A DNA stretch of 55,543 nucleotides from Nitrospirota bacterium (GTDB lineage: Bacteria > Nitrospirota > UBA9217): the NCBI GenBank assembly GCA_029858565.1, contig JAOUEV010000017.1:1-55543 (forward strand), in the 5' to 3' direction. Below the pieces are notes generated by a model. It searched no databases. It was not told the origin of the DNA and was given only the letters and a program-made list of their open reading frames with translations. This document shows positions 18,389 to 27,570 of the stretch, one piece after another. The number at the start of each line of letters is the position of its first letter. Position 1 is the stretch's first letter. The position numbers and the translations under genes are program-made.

Positions 18389-19639
18389 CTATGTTTTAAC
18401 TCGTGATCTTACCTCTTCAACGACCCTGTCCAGCGAGACCGCGATCTGCTCCTTGGTCGCCATGTTCCGCAGAACCGCTGTCCGCGAGACCATCTCCTGC
18501 TCACCGACGATAAGGGTGTAAGCGGCTTCGTACTTGTCAGCCTTTTTCATCTGGCTCTTGAGGCTTGCGCCGGTGTAATCGGTCTCAACGCCGATCCCCT
18601 CGTTCCGCAATGCATGGACCACCGGCAGCATGAGACCGACCGCCGCGTTTCCGAGCGCTGCTATGTACAGCTGCGGTCTTCTGGGCTTGAGCAATTCGGT
18701 GTTCAAGAGAGAGACAGCGCGCTCCACTCCCAGTGCGAATCCGATGCCCGGGATGGCCGGCCCGCCGATCTCTTTCACCAGCCCGTCGTACCGTCCGCCT
18801 GCTGCGACCGTGTTCTGGGCGCCGGCGTGTTCCATCACGAGCTCGAAGGTGGTACGCGTGTAATAGTCGAGCCCCCGCACCAGACGCGGGTTCACCACAA
18901 AGGGAATGCCGAGGGTTTTCAAGCCCGTTTCAACGACCGCGAAGTGGTCCTTGCAGTCGCCGCACAAATGGTCCAGCATGACCGGAGAGTCCGCGAACTT
19001 TTCCGCGTCAACCTTGCAGTCCAGTACGCGGAGCGGATTGGTCTCGTACCTTCTCTGGCAATCAGCGCAAAGATCAGGAAGTTTTGCCTTGAGATACCGC
19101 TTTAACACATCACGGTATCCGTCCCTGCAGGCAGCATCGCCAAGGGAATTCACCTGCAGCGTAAGACCGGTTATCCCGAGCCTTGCGAACAAACGGTGGA
19201 GCATTACCAGGATCTCAATGTCAACGTGCGGGTGCGTGCCGCCGAGGGATTCCACGCCGACCTGGTGGAACTGGCGGTATCTCCCCTTCTGCGGCCGCTC
19301 GTGCCGGAACATGGGCCCCATGTAATAGAGCTTCACGAGCTGGTTGTCGGCATAGAGCTTGTGCTCGATGAGTGCCCGCACAACACCGGCGGTTCCCTCG
19401 GGACGGAGGGTAAGCTTCCTGCCGTCACGGTCATCAAAGGTATACATCTCCTTCTCGACAATATCCGTGGAAGCGCCGATGCTGCGCGCAAAGAGTTCCG
19501 TATATTCGAACACCGGCACCCTGATCTCCGAGAATCCGTAGTTCTCGAATATCTCGCGAGCAATCTTTTCCAGATGCTGCCACGCCGGCATGTCAGCCGG
19601 AAGAATGTCCTTGACGCCTTTAATAGCCTGTATGCTCAA
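18389..19639 (-). CDS. hisS: Histidyl-tRNA synthetase
   Basis: A 416-aa class II aminoacyl-tRNA synthetase that charges tRNA-His. Motif 2 region is MFRHERPQKGRYRQFHQVGVE, the histidine-binding motif is LVRGLDYYTRTTFE, motif 3 is GIGFALGVERAV, and an anticodon-binding domain is C-terminal (ETDYTGASLKSQMKKADK). The start is TTG (LSIQAIKGVKDILP): AAGGAG lies six bases upstream, and the ATG between the two is out of frame. It follows mlaD. Confidence 0.96.
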   Translation of the reverse strand: MSIQAIKGVKDILPADMPAWQHLEKIAREIFENYGFSEIRVPVFEYTELFARSIGASTDIVEKEMYTFDDRDGRKLTLRPEGTAGVVRALIEHKLYADNQLVKLYYMGPMFRHERPQKGRYRQFHQVGVESLGGTHPHVDIEILVMLHRLFARLGITGLTLQVNSLGDAACRDGYRDVLKRYLKAKLPDLCADCQRRYETNPLRVLDCKVDAEKFADSPVMLDHLCGDCKDHFAVVETGLKTLGIPFVVNPRLVRGLDYYTRTTFELVMEHAGAQNTVAAGGRYDGLVKEIGGPAIPGIGFALGVERAVSLLNTELLKPRRPQLYIAALGNAAVGLMLPVVHALRNEGIGVETDYTGASLKSQMKKADKYEAAYTLIVGEQEMVSRTAVLRNMATKEQIAVSLDRVVEEVRSRVKT

Positions 19640-19686
19640 CGCATGCTCCTTACCGCAATCGAAGTTCTTTGAATATTGGTGCTGTT

Positions 19687-19714
19687 ATTCCGAAATCCGC
19701 ATTCCGCAATCCGA
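19687..19714. repeat. Tandem heptamer repeat (ATTCCGA/AATCCGC), 4 copies
   Basis: The units ATTCCGA, AATCCGC, ATTCCGC and AATCCGA lie in the gap between mlaD and hisS. They belong to the same family as the repeat before eno. Confidence 0.75.
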
Positions 19715-19721
19715 AATTATC

Positions 19722-20522
19722 TTATGGTTTTCTCAGCAGTTTCCAGGGATGTTTCTTCACTTCTGCGGTGAAGTCCTTGATATTATCGGAAACTTCCTTC
19801 ATGTTCTCCATGGTGGCATCGACCTGCTTCCGGTTCTCTCCCATCAGCACATCGGTCTTCGCGCTCACATCGCGCAGATTCGCGATACTTTCATCGAGCT
19901 TTTTGATCATCTCAGGAAGCGTCTTGAGAGCAGCGGCGACCTCGTCCTTGCTCGAGGTCATGGTCTTGACGTTCGCCGTCACATCCTGCACGTTCGCGAT
20001 CGTGGCTTTGATCTTTACGGCCATCTCCGGGTCACCGGCAATACGGTCCAGGTTCGCTGCGATGTTCTTCAGCTTGTTCACGACCTCCATGCCAGCCTTG
20101 GTCAGATCCTCCATCTTGAGCGATTCTTCTCCCTTGATCACGGATCCTTCCTTCAGCATCTTTGCCGTCGAGGTTCCGCTGGTCAGCTCAACGTATTTCC
20201 CGCCGACCAGCCCCAGGCTCTTGATCGCCGCCTTGGAGTCCTCCCGCACGACCGCGTCGCTGAACACGCTCAGGCTCAGCTCGACCTGGTCCCCTTTGTC
20301 GGGATTCACCCGGATGTCCGTGACCTTTCCTACCTTGATGCCCGAGATCCTGACCTGGGCGTTCTTCTCGATGCCGTCGCTGAAAGAGAAGACGACCTTC
20401 ATCTCCTTCTTCTTCTTGAACAGGCTCTGGATATCGCTCACCGCGAACACCATCACCACAAGGATGGCAAAGGCGGACAGGAGGAAAATACCGGCCCGGA
20501 TCTCACTTCTTCTGTATTCCAT
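19722..20522 (-). CDS. mlaD: MlaD/MCE-family lipid transport protein
   Basis: A 266-aa periplasmic substrate-binding component of an MCE transporter. One N-terminal membrane anchor (GIFLLSAFAILVVMVFAV) is followed by a single MCE domain at about residues 38-115 (VVFSFSDGIEKNAQVRISG, GLVGGKYVELTSG) and a long helical C-terminal region with repeated 'AxxKTLPEMIKKLDESIANL'-like heptads. It is longer than E. coli MlaD (about 180 aa), as is common outside Enterobacteria. With mlaF and mlaE upstream it forms a phospholipid-trafficking ABC system between the two membranes. Confidence 0.9.
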   Translation of the reverse strand: MEYRRSEIRAGIFLLSAFAILVVMVFAVSDIQSLFKKKKEMKVVFSFSDGIEKNAQVRISGIKVGKVTDIRVNPDKGDQVELSLSVFSDAVVREDSKAAIKSLGLVGGKYVELTSGTSTAKMLKEGSVIKGEESLKMEDLTKAGMEVVNKLKNIAANLDRIAGDPEMAVKIKATIANVQDVTANVKTMTSSKDEVAAALKTLPEMIKKLDESIANLRDVSAKTDVLMGENRKQVDATMENMKEVSDNIKDFTAEVKKHPWKLLRKP

Positions 20523-20538
20523 AATTTACCTCTATACA

Positions 20539-20573
20539 AATCCGAAATCCGCAATCTACAATCCGCAATCTGA
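20539..20573. repeat. Tandem heptamer repeat (AATCCGA/AATCCGC), 5 copies
   Basis: The units AATCCGA, AATCCGC, AATCTAC, AATCCGC and AATCTGA fill the mlaF-mlaD gap and end against the mlaF stop codon. Confidence 0.78.
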
Positions 20574-21359
20574 TCATCCTACCAGCAGATCCTCGCGGTA
20601 GTCCTTGCTCGACGCGCTGAAAGAGATCGGTCCGTCAGGACTTCCGGTGATGAACTGCTGCACCAGCGGATCGGCGCTCTGGCGTATCTCCTGGGGCGTT
20701 CCCTCGGCAAGCACCTTTCCCATGTACAGAATGACGATCTTATCGGCGCTTTTCATGGCTTCTTCGACCGCATGGGTCACCACAACACAGGTGATTCCCA
20801 GCAGACGGTTCAGGTCCGAGATGAGTTTGGTGATCACCGAGGTCATGATCGGATCGAGCCCGGAGGTCGGCTCGTCAAAGAATACCACTTCCGGGTCCAG
20901 CGCCAACGCACGGGCCAGGGCTACGCGCTTCTGCATTCCGCCTGAAAGATGGTTCGGCAGCAGGTCTTCGAAATCGCGGAGTCCCACCATCTCAAGCTTC
21001 ATCTTGACCATGATCTTGATGATGTTATCGTCAAGCGTCGTGTGCCAGCGCATCGGAAGCGCCACGTTCTCGCCCACCGAGAGCGCGTTGATCAGCGCTC
21101 CGTGCTGGAACAGCATGCCGATCTTCTTGCGATAAGGATCGAGCCCCCGGCCGTGAAGACCGGTGATATCGGTGTCGTGAAACAGGATCTGGCCGTCATC
21201 GGGCTTGAGCGCGCCCACCATGGCCTTGAGCAGCGTGCTCTTGCCTCCGCCGCTCGTGCCGAAGATGTAGGTCACCTTCTTCTGCTCCGCGGTGAACGAG
21301 ACGCCGTTCAGTATCCTGCGGTTACCGAAGGACTTATGGATGTTCTTGACGGTGATCAT
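20574..21359 (-). CDS. mlaF: MlaF ABC transporter ATPase
   Basis: A 261-aa cytoplasmic ATPase that powers MCE-type phospholipid transport. Walker A is FGTSGGGKSTLLKA, the signature is LSGGMQKRVALARAL, Walker B is VVFFDEPTSGLDP and the switch His is in VVVTHAVEEA. The ATG at 21359 begins the conserved MITVKNIHKSFG and has AGGA upstream. It sits between the permease gene and mlaD. Confidence 0.93.
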   Translation of the reverse strand: MITVKNIHKSFGNRRILNGVSFTAEQKKVTYIFGTSGGGKSTLLKAMVGALKPDDGQILFHDTDITGLHGRGLDPYRKKIGMLFQHGALINALSVGENVALPMRWHTTLDDNIIKIMVKMKLEMVGLRDFEDLLPNHLSGGMQKRVALARALALDPEVVFFDEPTSGLDPIMTSVITKLISDLNRLLGITCVVVTHAVEEAMKSADKIVILYMGKVLAEGTPQEIRQSADPLVQQFITGSPDGPISFSASSKDYREDLLVG

Positions 21360-21365
21360 TACCAA

Positions 21366-21530
21366 TCCTATTCAAAATAGCATAACCACAGGCGGCTGCG
21401 CCGCACACAGATTGAATCAAGGTCAACATCTCTGTTGATCAGATAGCCGCCGATAGCAGCCTATCTGCAGATATTCTGCTCCGCATCTAACCGTGTTCAT
21501 CCGTGGTTATTACCGGCAGATATGGCCCCA
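21366..21530. repeat. Repeat-like spacer between mlaE and mlaF
   Basis: This 165-base gap holds no gene. It begins ATAACCACAGG and ends CCGTGTTCATCCGTGGTTAT, so related ATAACCAC/GTGGTTAT ends face each other. Inner hairpin-like strings include GGCGGCTGCGCCGC and AGATAGCCGCCGATAGCAGCC. It looks like a dispersed non-coding repeat inserted in the operon. Confidence 0.5.
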
Positions 21531-22319
21531 TTAACCATAGAACGCCGTGGTCATCACCGTGTCCAGGATGATGATGGCCAGGGTGGACCAGACGACCGAG
21601 ATCATGGTGGACTTTCCGACCTCTTCGGCGCTTCCTTCGACCACCAGGCCCCGGTAGCAGCCGATCATGACGATCGCCATGGCAAAGACCGTTGCCTTGA
21701 CCACGCCGGAAGCAACATCAGTGAAGCTCAGCACTTCCAGGGTCTCGCGTACGTAGGTGTCCGGCCTGATCCCGAGCCGGGTCGAGCCGAACAGGAATCC
21801 ACCCAGGACCGCGGTAAAGCTGCCCAGGACGGTTAGCGCAGGCAGTGCGATGAGCAGGCCGATGAACCGTTGCACAACAAGGAATCGCACGGGATTGATC
21901 GCCATGGTCTCGAGCGCAAGGATCTCTTCTGACACCTTCATCGTGCCGATCCGCGCCGTGATCGCCGCGCCCACCCTGCCGGCCACGATAAGGGCCGTGA
22001 TCAGGGGGCCCATTTCCCGGAAGATCGCGACGCTCACGAATCCCGGTATATAGCTCAGACCGCCGAGTTCCTTGAGCTGGAACGAGATCAGAACTGTCAG
22101 CGCGATCCCCAGGAGCGATGTGACGATCAGGACAAGCGGCAGCGAGTGCGTGCCGACCTCATCGACCGCCTGTAGAACGTTCGTTTTCCTGAACTTGGTC
22201 CGGTCGGAGAAGAGCGCCACGGTCTGGGAGACCGTTTCACCGAACAGATAGGTGAGGCTCGAGAGGTCCTGCAGGAAGGTGAAGAACATCCTGCCGACAT
22301 AACCAAAGAGTTTTATCAC
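21531..22319 (-). CDS. mlaE: MlaE-type ABC transporter permease
   Basis: A 262-aa integral membrane permease of the MlaE/YrbE family. It has the amphipathic N-terminus, about five or six membrane helices and the family core GPLITALIVAGRVGAAITARIGTM, with the conserved EE in KVSEEILALETMAI. It partners MlaF and MlaD in phospholipid transport. The RsbV-like STAS gene ends 67 bases upstream. Confidence 0.92.
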   Translation of the reverse strand: MIKLFGYVGRMFFTFLQDLSSLTYLFGETVSQTVALFSDRTKFRKTNVLQAVDEVGTHSLPLVLIVTSLLGIALTVLISFQLKELGGLSYIPGFVSVAIFREMGPLITALIVAGRVGAAITARIGTMKVSEEILALETMAINPVRFLVVQRFIGLLIALPALTVLGSFTAVLGGFLFGSTRLGIRPDTYVRETLEVLSFTDVASGVVKATVFAMAIVMIGCYRGLVVEGSAEEVGKSTMISVVWSTLAIIILDTVMTTAFYG

Positions 22320-22386
22320 TTACATCCCCATGTTCGCTTCAGATCTCCCTTCGCGATGCATATCGGCGATCGGGGGTCCGAAAATC

Positions 22387-22728
22387 CTATATACCGTTCA
22401 AAGCGTCGTTCATGCTCGGAAAGATCTGGAAGATGCTGGAAAGCCGGGCGAGTTCGAACACATCGCGCACCGAGGGACTCGGTTCCACAAGCCGCAATTT
22501 CATTCCCTGTTTCATGCAGTTCTGCATGGTCTCAACGAGCGTTGCTATTCCGGAGCTGTCCATGTAGCGAACGCCGGAGAGATTGATCAGAAGCGCCTTG
22601 GATCCACCCGTTTTGAACACCTCTGCGATGCTGGTGCGCACATCCGGAGAGGTGTTCATGTCCACATCTCCTATGAGCTTGACCACCGTGCCCGCGCTGA
22701 TCTTTTCCGTTATGATCTCTACCTTCAT
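22387..22728 (-). CDS. STAS-domain anti-sigma factor antagonist (RsbV/SpoIIAA type)
   Basis: A 113-aa STAS protein. The phosphorylatable serine lies in VRYMDSSGIATL (S58/S59), which RsbW-type kinases phosphorylate to switch partner binding. Its start overlaps the kinase stop by four bases (ATGA), so it belongs to the RsbU-RsbW-RsbV unit. It is also immediately upstream of mlaE. Because MlaB of the Mla complex is a STAS protein, a second role as MlaB substitute is possible but unproven; the serine motif favours RsbV. Confidence 0.85.
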   Translation of the reverse strand: MKVEIITEKISAGTVVKLIGDVDMNTSPDVRTSIAEVFKTGGSKALLINLSGVRYMDSSGIATLVETMQNCMKQGMKLRLVEPSPSVRDVFELARLSSIFQIFPSMNDALNGI

Positions 22729-23168
22729 GTTTTCACCTGCTGTTTTTGCTTGTCCAGCGTCAGGAGCGTGCCCTGCTCCAGGCTTGTGTCATAGGTGACC
22801 GCTTCAAATACCACTGCCATGAAATGGGTCCCCAGACCGCCCGGGCGGATGTCGTCAAGCGCGCGCGGCGCAATGGCGGAGCGGTCCGCTTTCTTCCCGT
22901 AGTCGCGGAGGGAGACCACGAACCGTTCGGGCTCATCGAGGACCGTGATGGTGACGGCCTTGTCGGGATCACCCCCGTATGCGTGCCTGATGATGTTCGA
23001 GCATGCCTCGTCCACGGCCAGCACGATATGGCGGGCCCCCTTCTTCCCGAACCCGGCATCCACGGCGAGCGGATAGAGCATGCTGCGGATGATGTAGAGA
23101 AAGCGCGGATGGCTCGGCACGGTAAGGGTGACCGCTTGCGGCTGCACTGTCGTTCTTGTGTCCGTCAT
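22725..23168 (-). CDS. Anti-sigma factor serine kinase (RsbW/SpoIIAB type)
   Basis: A 147-aa GHKL ATPase. The N box is VLAVDEACSNIIRHAYGGD and the G1 box lies in LRDYGKKAD, with a G2-type loop in RPGGLGTHFM. These kinases bind a sigma factor or other output and phosphorylate the STAS antagonist encoded next. No sigma factor gene lies in the window, so the output is unknown. Overlaps its neighbour RsbV gene. Confidence 0.87.
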   Translation of the reverse strand: MTDTRTTVQPQAVTLTVPSHPRFLYIIRSMLYPLAVDAGFGKKGARHIVLAVDEACSNIIRHAYGGDPDKAVTITVLDEPERFVVSLRDYGKKADRSAIAPRALDDIRPGGLGTHFMAVVFEAVTYDTSLEQGTLLTLDKQKQQVKT

Positions 23169-23190
23169 CTGTCGCTCTTCCCCGGGACGG

Positions 23191-24474
23191 TCATTTCAGC
23201 GCTCCCAAGCACACGAGCGTCATATCGTCATGTTGCGGGCTCAATCCCGTGAACCGGTTCACTTCGTCGATGATCGCCTTCTTGAGGACCGAGGGATCGG
23301 CCGGGCTGGAAGCGATGAGCGCCTCGAACCGTTCATATCCGTACAGTTCTTCCCTGGCGTTCATGGCCTCGACGATGCCATCGGTATAGAGGACCACGGT
23401 CTCGCCCGGAGCGAGCGTCACCGACTCCTGCGTGAATTTCATTCCGTTCAGCATTCCCAGGGGAGCACCCCCGGCTCCGGCAAGACGCGCGACCGAGCCG
23501 TCGGCCTTCTTGATGATCGGCGGCAGATGGCCGGCGTTGGCCATGACCAGCGTGCGGCTGTTCGCGTCCAGTTCCAGGTAGAGCAGCGTGGCGAACATGC
23601 CCCGCCGGCTCCGGGCCGCCAGAAGATCGTTCAGCCTCGCGAGCGCCGCGGCCGGTACCTTCTCGGTAAAGGCCAGCGTGCGCATGTCGCTTCCCAGCTT
23701 TGCCATGTACAGGGCGGCAGGAACGCCTTTGCCGGACACATCGCCGATCACGATCCCGGTACGGTCCACGTCCAGGCTGATGAAATCGTAAAAATCGCCG
23801 CCTACCTCCAGCGCCGGCGTGTAGTGAGCGCTGAAACTGAAGTTCCGTACCTCGGGCGCCTGCTGGGGCAGAAAGCTTTCCTGCACGGTCCGGGCGAACT
23901 CCATGTCCTTCACGAGCCGCTGTTTCTCCATCAGCGACTGGTGCATTCTGGCATTCTCGAGCGCGATGGCGGCCATGCTGGAAAGGGCCTGGAAGAGCTC
24001 CAGATCATCGGTATCAAAAGGTTTTCCATCGAGACGGTTGATCACCTGGGCAACACCGGTGATGCGGTCTCCCACCTTGAGCGGCACCGTGATCATCGAT
24101 TTGGTGCGGTAGCCCGTCTTTTCATCATTACCGCGAAAGAACTTGGGATGGTCATAGGCATCCTCGAGCAGGAGCGGCTTTCCCTCCTCGGCCACGGTCC
24201 CCGCGATGCCCTGCCCCATCTTGAGCCGCACTTCCTTCTTTAATTTTTCACCGACAGAGCCTTGCGCCACCTGGTAGATAAGCTCGTTCGTTTGCGGATC
24301 AATACGCATGAGGCTGGACGCGTCAGCGTTCATCACCTTCTTCGATATGGTCATCACGTTTTCGAGAATGGTGTCCACATCGAGGGATGAGCTGATCACT
24401 TCATTCACATCGACAAGCGAGGAAAGGCGCTTGATCTTGCTCTTTAACCGTGCGATTTCATTCTTCTTTTCCAT
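23191..24474 (-). CDS. GAF-domain PP2C phosphatase (RsbU/SpoIIE type)
   Basis: A 427-aa signalling phosphatase. A short coiled coil (EIARLKSKIKRLSSLVDV) is followed by a GAF domain (about residues 20-170, ADASSLMRIDPQ... KSMITVPLKVGDRI), a linker helix and a SpoIIE PP2C domain with metal aspartates in VGGDFYDFISL, IVIGDVSGKGVPAALYMA and VLYTDGIVEAMN. It should dephosphorylate the STAS protein in response to a GAF ligand. The ATG at 24480 abuts a -10 box, so I prefer the ATG at 24474. Confidence 0.9.
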   Translation of the reverse strand: MEKKNEIARLKSKIKRLSSLVDVNEVISSSLDVDTILENVMTISKKVMNADASSLMRIDPQTNELIYQVAQGSVGEKLKKEVRLKMGQGIAGTVAEEGKPLLLEDAYDHPKFFRGNDEKTGYRTKSMITVPLKVGDRITGVAQVINRLDGKPFDTDDLELFQALSSMAAIALENARMHQSLMEKQRLVKDMEFARTVQESFLPQQAPEVRNFSFSAHYTPALEVGGDFYDFISLDVDRTGIVIGDVSGKGVPAALYMAKLGSDMRTLAFTEKVPAAALARLNDLLAARSRRGMFATLLYLELDANSRTLVMANAGHLPPIIKKADGSVARLAGAGGAPLGMLNGMKFTQESVTLAPGETVVLYTDGIVEAMNAREELYGYERFEALIASSPADPSVLKKAIIDEVNRFTGLSPQHDDMTLVCLGALK

Positions 24475-24480
24475 GGCCAT

Positions 24481-24509
24481 ACATTAGCACAGCAGGTTAT
24501 GAACGGCAA
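24481..24509 (-). promoter_or_regulatory. Promoter of the rsbU-like gene, leaderless arrangement
   Basis: On the minus strand TTGCCG (24509-24504), 17 bases, TAATGT (24486-24481). The -10 box touches ATG 24480 and is six bases before ATG 24474. There is no Shine-Dalgarno, so transcription probably begins at the coding start. Confidence 0.55.
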
Positions 24510-24515
24510 GAAAAT

Positions 24516-24635
24516 TCAGGGCTAGAGGGCTAAAGGTCTAAGTGGTAAGTTGGATTTCTATCCCTGCTTCACCTAGCCCTCTAATCCTGCCTCTCCTACC
24601 CCCGATTCTTCTATCCCTGCCTCTCCTAGCCCTTC
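24516..24635. repeat. CT-rich repeat array at the 3' end of the M48 gene
   Basis: Two near-identical 25-base copies, TTCTATCCCTGC(T/C)TC(A/T)CCTAGCCCT, lie near 24555 and 24609 with a third partial copy between. A reverse version (GGGCTAGAGGGCTAAAGG) is at the left edge. The last copy runs into the final codons of the protease gene. Confidence 0.65.
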
Positions 24636-25861
24636 TTTATCCTTCTTATCCTTTCCACCACCGGCGGATGGGAATAGTAAAAAGCAGCATACAGCGGATG
24701 AGGATGGAGGTTCGACAGGTTCTCTTTTGAGAGTTTGACCAGGGCTGAGGCCATGGCCTCGGCGGTTCCGGTCAGTTCAACGGCAAAACGGTCCGATGCA
24801 TGCTCGTCCCTGCGGGAAAGCCAGCTGAAAAGCGGCGTCACGGGGAACAGGATAATGGACAACAGGAATCCGAGCACCAGCACTTTTGCATAGAACGATA
24901 ACCCGCCGGATATCCCCAGAAGGCCCGGCAACAGGTCTCCCTGGACCAGGTAATAGGCCATGAACAACCCGGCAAAGGCCATGACCTCGGTCATGACAAT
25001 GCGCTTGAGCACATGCTTCTTCTTCCAATGCCCTACCTCATGGGCCAGTACCGCGAGGACTTCCTCCTGGCTCATCTGCTGCAGCAGCGTATCGAACAGG
25101 ACGATCCTCTTTACCTTGCCGATTCCGGTGAAGTAGGCGTTCGAGTGCCTGCTCCTGCGCGATGCATCCACCTGGAATACCCGGCTCACCTTGAGGCCGG
25201 CCTTTTCCATGAGCATCTTGATGCGTTCCTCCAGCCCTTCCACCGTGAGCGGCTCGAACTTGAAGAACAGCGGTTCGATCAGCACCGGAGAGATATACAT
25301 CATGAAAACGCTGAAGCACAGGAAGAACAGCCAGACCCAGAACCACCACAGTCCGGGGCTCCACAACACGATCGACAATGCTCCGAGAACCGTGACCGTT
25401 CCGAGCACTGCGCCGATTGCCAAACCCTTCAGGAGGTCGGTGAACCAGAGCGTGAGGGTCATCGTATTGAACCCGTACTTGTTCTCGATGCGGAAATTGC
25501 GGTACAGGCTGAACGGGATGCCGAGTGCCGTCTCAACAACGGTCAGCAGGAGCGCGAACAGCACTCCTTTCCAGAGGAAAGAGTCCGTCAGGGTTGCGAT
25601 CCACCGGTCATACGCTGTAAGAAGGCCGCCGAACAGGAACAGCAGAAGCACAATAGTATCGAAGATAGACTCGATGAATCCGAATCGGCTGTTCTCGACC
25701 GTGTAATCCGATATCTTTCCGAGCAATTGCGGATCTATGACGCTTTCGAACTCCGGCGGCACCGCATGACCGTGGATCTTCAAGTGCGAAAGGTTCAGGT
25801 ACTTGAGCCAGTAACCGAAAGCTACGATGAAGAGATAGGCAAGAAGAATAATCGTGGTCAT
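24626..25861 (-). CDS. M48-family membrane zinc protease (Ste24/CAAX protease-like)
   Basis: A 411-aa integral membrane metalloprotease. Zinc motif HEVGH is in LAVLAHEVGHWKKKH, and the third ligand region is SRRDEHASDRFAVELTG. Six or more membrane helices surround it, matching Ste24-type proteases, which in bacteria are linked to membrane-protein quality control. AAGGG precedes the ATG. The C-terminus (HPPVVERIRRIKKG) is the usual family ending, although its last codons overlap a repeat array. Confidence 0.9.
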   Translation of the reverse strand: MTTIILLAYLFIVAFGYWLKYLNLSHLKIHGHAVPPEFESVIDPQLLGKISDYTVENSRFGFIESIFDTIVLLLFLFGGLLTAYDRWIATLTDSFLWKGVLFALLLTVVETALGIPFSLYRNFRIENKYGFNTMTLTLWFTDLLKGLAIGAVLGTVTVLGALSIVLWSPGLWWFWVWLFFLCFSVFMMYISPVLIEPLFFKFEPLTVEGLEERIKMLMEKAGLKVSRVFQVDASRRSRHSNAYFTGIGKVKRIVLFDTLLQQMSQEEVLAVLAHEVGHWKKKHVLKRIVMTEVMAFAGLFMAYYLVQGDLLPGLLGISGGLSFYAKVLVLGFLLSIILFPVTPLFSWLSRRDEHASDRFAVELTGTAEAMASALVKLSKENLSNLHPHPLYAAFYYSHPPVVERIRRIKKG

Positions 25862-25890
25862 AAGTTCCCTTTACAGCGGCATTTTTTTAA

Positions 25891-26379
25891 TCAAGCGCCG
25901 CAGCACTTCTTGAACTTCTTGCCGCTGCCGCAGGGACAGGGATCGTTCCGACCTGCCTTCGGTCCCTCGCGCTTCACCGGCGGAGCGCCCATCGGTTTGC
26001 CCTCGGTAAAGTACCAGGCTCCGTCGATCTTTTCAAAATTCGACCGTTCCCGATGCTCCTGCGCAACACCGTTCTCCATGAATTTCACGATGAATTCCAC
26101 CTGTCCCTTTGTGTCGGACGGACCTCCGGCGACGGTGTTCACAATGGCAATGCCCTGCCATTCCGCCCGCTCGGCCCAGGACCGGGTGGTGGCCTCGTTG
26201 AAATCAGCCCGGTTGGCCGGATGCAATGATGCACGAAGCCAGGGAATCTCCTTCATGACATAGGCGCTGTACCGGGATCGCATGAGCTCTTGAGCAGTCT
26301 CGGCGCGCCGTTGACCGGCGATCACGGGACCGCAGCAATCCTGGTAGGTGCGGGTCGAACCACAGGGGCAGTTACTCAT
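25891..26379 (-). CDS. YchJ-family protein with two SEC-C motifs
   Basis: A 162-aa protein with an N-terminal SEC-C zinc motif ([13 protein letters not shown]), a central NTF2-like YchJ domain ([26 protein letters not shown]) and a C-terminal SEC-C motif ([17 protein letters not shown]). The role of YchJ proteins is not established. It is a separate minus-strand gene between the M48 protease and PpsR genes. Confidence 0.9.
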   Translation of the reverse strand: MSNCPCGSTRTYQDCCGPVIAGQRRAETAQELMRSRYSAYVMKEIPWLRASLHPANRADFNEATTRSWAERAEWQGIAIVNTVAGGPSDTKGQVEFIVKFMENGVAQEHRERSNFEKIDGAWYFTEGKPMGAPPVKREGPKAGRNDPCPCGSGKKFKKCCGA

Positions 26380-26429
26380 GGGAGCTCCTTCTGTATTTGA
26401 TCTGTATCCGGACAGATGCGCGCGGATAT

Positions 26430-27260
26430 TTAACTGTACTCATCGTGCTCCTCGCCACAGACCAGATGAATGATCTCCCAGGCGGTTTCTTCGATCGATT
26501 TGTTCGTTGTATCCACAACCTTCCAGGTCCTGTGCTTCCGCACCAGTTCCCAGACAGACTCGACCTCTTCAAAAACGTTCCTCAGGTCGCTGTAGCTCGG
26601 CTTGAGACCCGAGTTCTTCTGCCTGACCTTCCGTATCTTCTGCAGCACTTCAGGTTCTATCTGCAGGCAGACGATCTTGCCCTGATCGATCTCCTGAAGC
26701 TCCTCGGGCAGCGCGATTCCGGGAACGATCGGCACATTCGCGACCTTGTACCCCTCCTGGGCAAGGTAGAAGGAAGTCGGCGTCTTCGAGGTACGTGAAA
26801 GTCCCACGAGCACGATGTCCGCTTCTTTTAACCGCTCCGCTCCCCTGCCGTCGTCATGGCCGATGGTGTACTCGATCGCGTCGATCCGCCTGAAGTAACG
26901 TTCATCGACCTTCCTGAGCAGGCTGGGCGTTTCCAGCGGTTCCATGTGGAGATAGGCGGACAGATTGAAGATCAGCGGTCCCAGGATGTCATGGCTCAGG
27001 ATCTCGTGTTTACGGCAGTATTCGCTGGCAAAATCGCGCATCTCTTTTTTCACAAAGGTGAAGGCGATCAAGGCCTTGTCGGTCCGCGCCTGGTCCAGAG
27101 CCTTCTTAAGACTGGCCTTGGTGTCGATGTCGTGAAACATGGTCATTTTCAGCCGGGTCTGTTCGAACTGGACAATCGCAGCCCGCAGGATATGCAGGCC
27201 GCTCTGGCCGGTTGCATCGGACAGGATGTAGATCTTTTTTGATAACATTTTCTTTCCCAT
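26430..27260 (-). CDS. ppsR: PEP synthase/PPDK regulatory protein (kinase and pyrophosphorylase)
   Basis: A 276-aa DUF299-family enzyme that inactivates PEP synthase or pyruvate phosphate dikinase by ADP-dependent threonine phosphorylation and reactivates it by Pi-dependent phosphorolysis. Conserved parts are [13 protein letters not shown] at the start and the P-loop-like [19 protein letters not shown] use the ATG at 27260 because AGGAG precedes it; the frame extends 12 codons further. Its target enzyme is not in this window. Confidence 0.9.
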   Translation of the reverse strand: MGKKMLSKKIYILSDATGQSGLHILRAAIVQFEQTRLKMTMFHDIDTKASLKKALDQARTDKALIAFTFVKKEMRDFASEYCRKHEILSHDILGPLIFNLSAYLHMEPLETPSLLRKVDERYFRRIDAIEYTIGHDDGRGAERLKEADIVLVGLSRTSKTPTSFYLAQEGYKVANVPIVPGIALPEELQEIDQGKIVCLQIEPEVLQKIRKVRQKNSGLKPSYSDLRNVFEEVESVWELVRKHRTWKVVDTTNKSIEETAWEIIHLVCGEEHDEYS

Positions 27261-27570
27261 GGTCTTTCTCCTGGCAAGGTCATGCCTCCACAGCATGACG
27301 CGGTGCCCTCATACTGCCACAGTATCCGTCTCCTATCAAGACATAATGTTCTTGCTGCATCCAGCAGCGAGCGTTAATTCCGGACCGTGCAAACAGCACG
27401 CACTTCAACTCAAAATGAAGAATGTACCGGTTTTCCCGACGCATCTGGTCGGATTATATTCCGGAGCAATTCACCCACATTCCGACTGGCGGCAATAAAT
27501 TGCATTTTTAATCGTTGACGAAGCCGCGATACCATATATATACTTTTAGCTATTATCGGAGGTTATATAC
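27261..27570. promoter_or_regulatory. Divergent spacer with PadR-operon promoter
   Basis: No gene is seen in these 310 bases. Near the right edge TTGACG (27515-27520), 18 bases, TATACT (27539-27544) form a good sigma70 promoter on the plus strand. GGAGG is eight bases before the padR ATG. TATATAC occurs twice (27537-27543 and 27564-27570), flanking the expected start of transcription; it could be an operator for PadR autorepression. Confidence 0.6.

Noticed and set aside
16266-20573. CRISPR array from the regular short repeats
   Set aside because: The repeats are 7-base tandem units without spacers, and no cas gene is present.
25013-26263. 416-codon plus-strand frame opposite the M48 and YchJ genes
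   Set aside because: It spans the ends of two real genes on the other strand and has no protein-like features.
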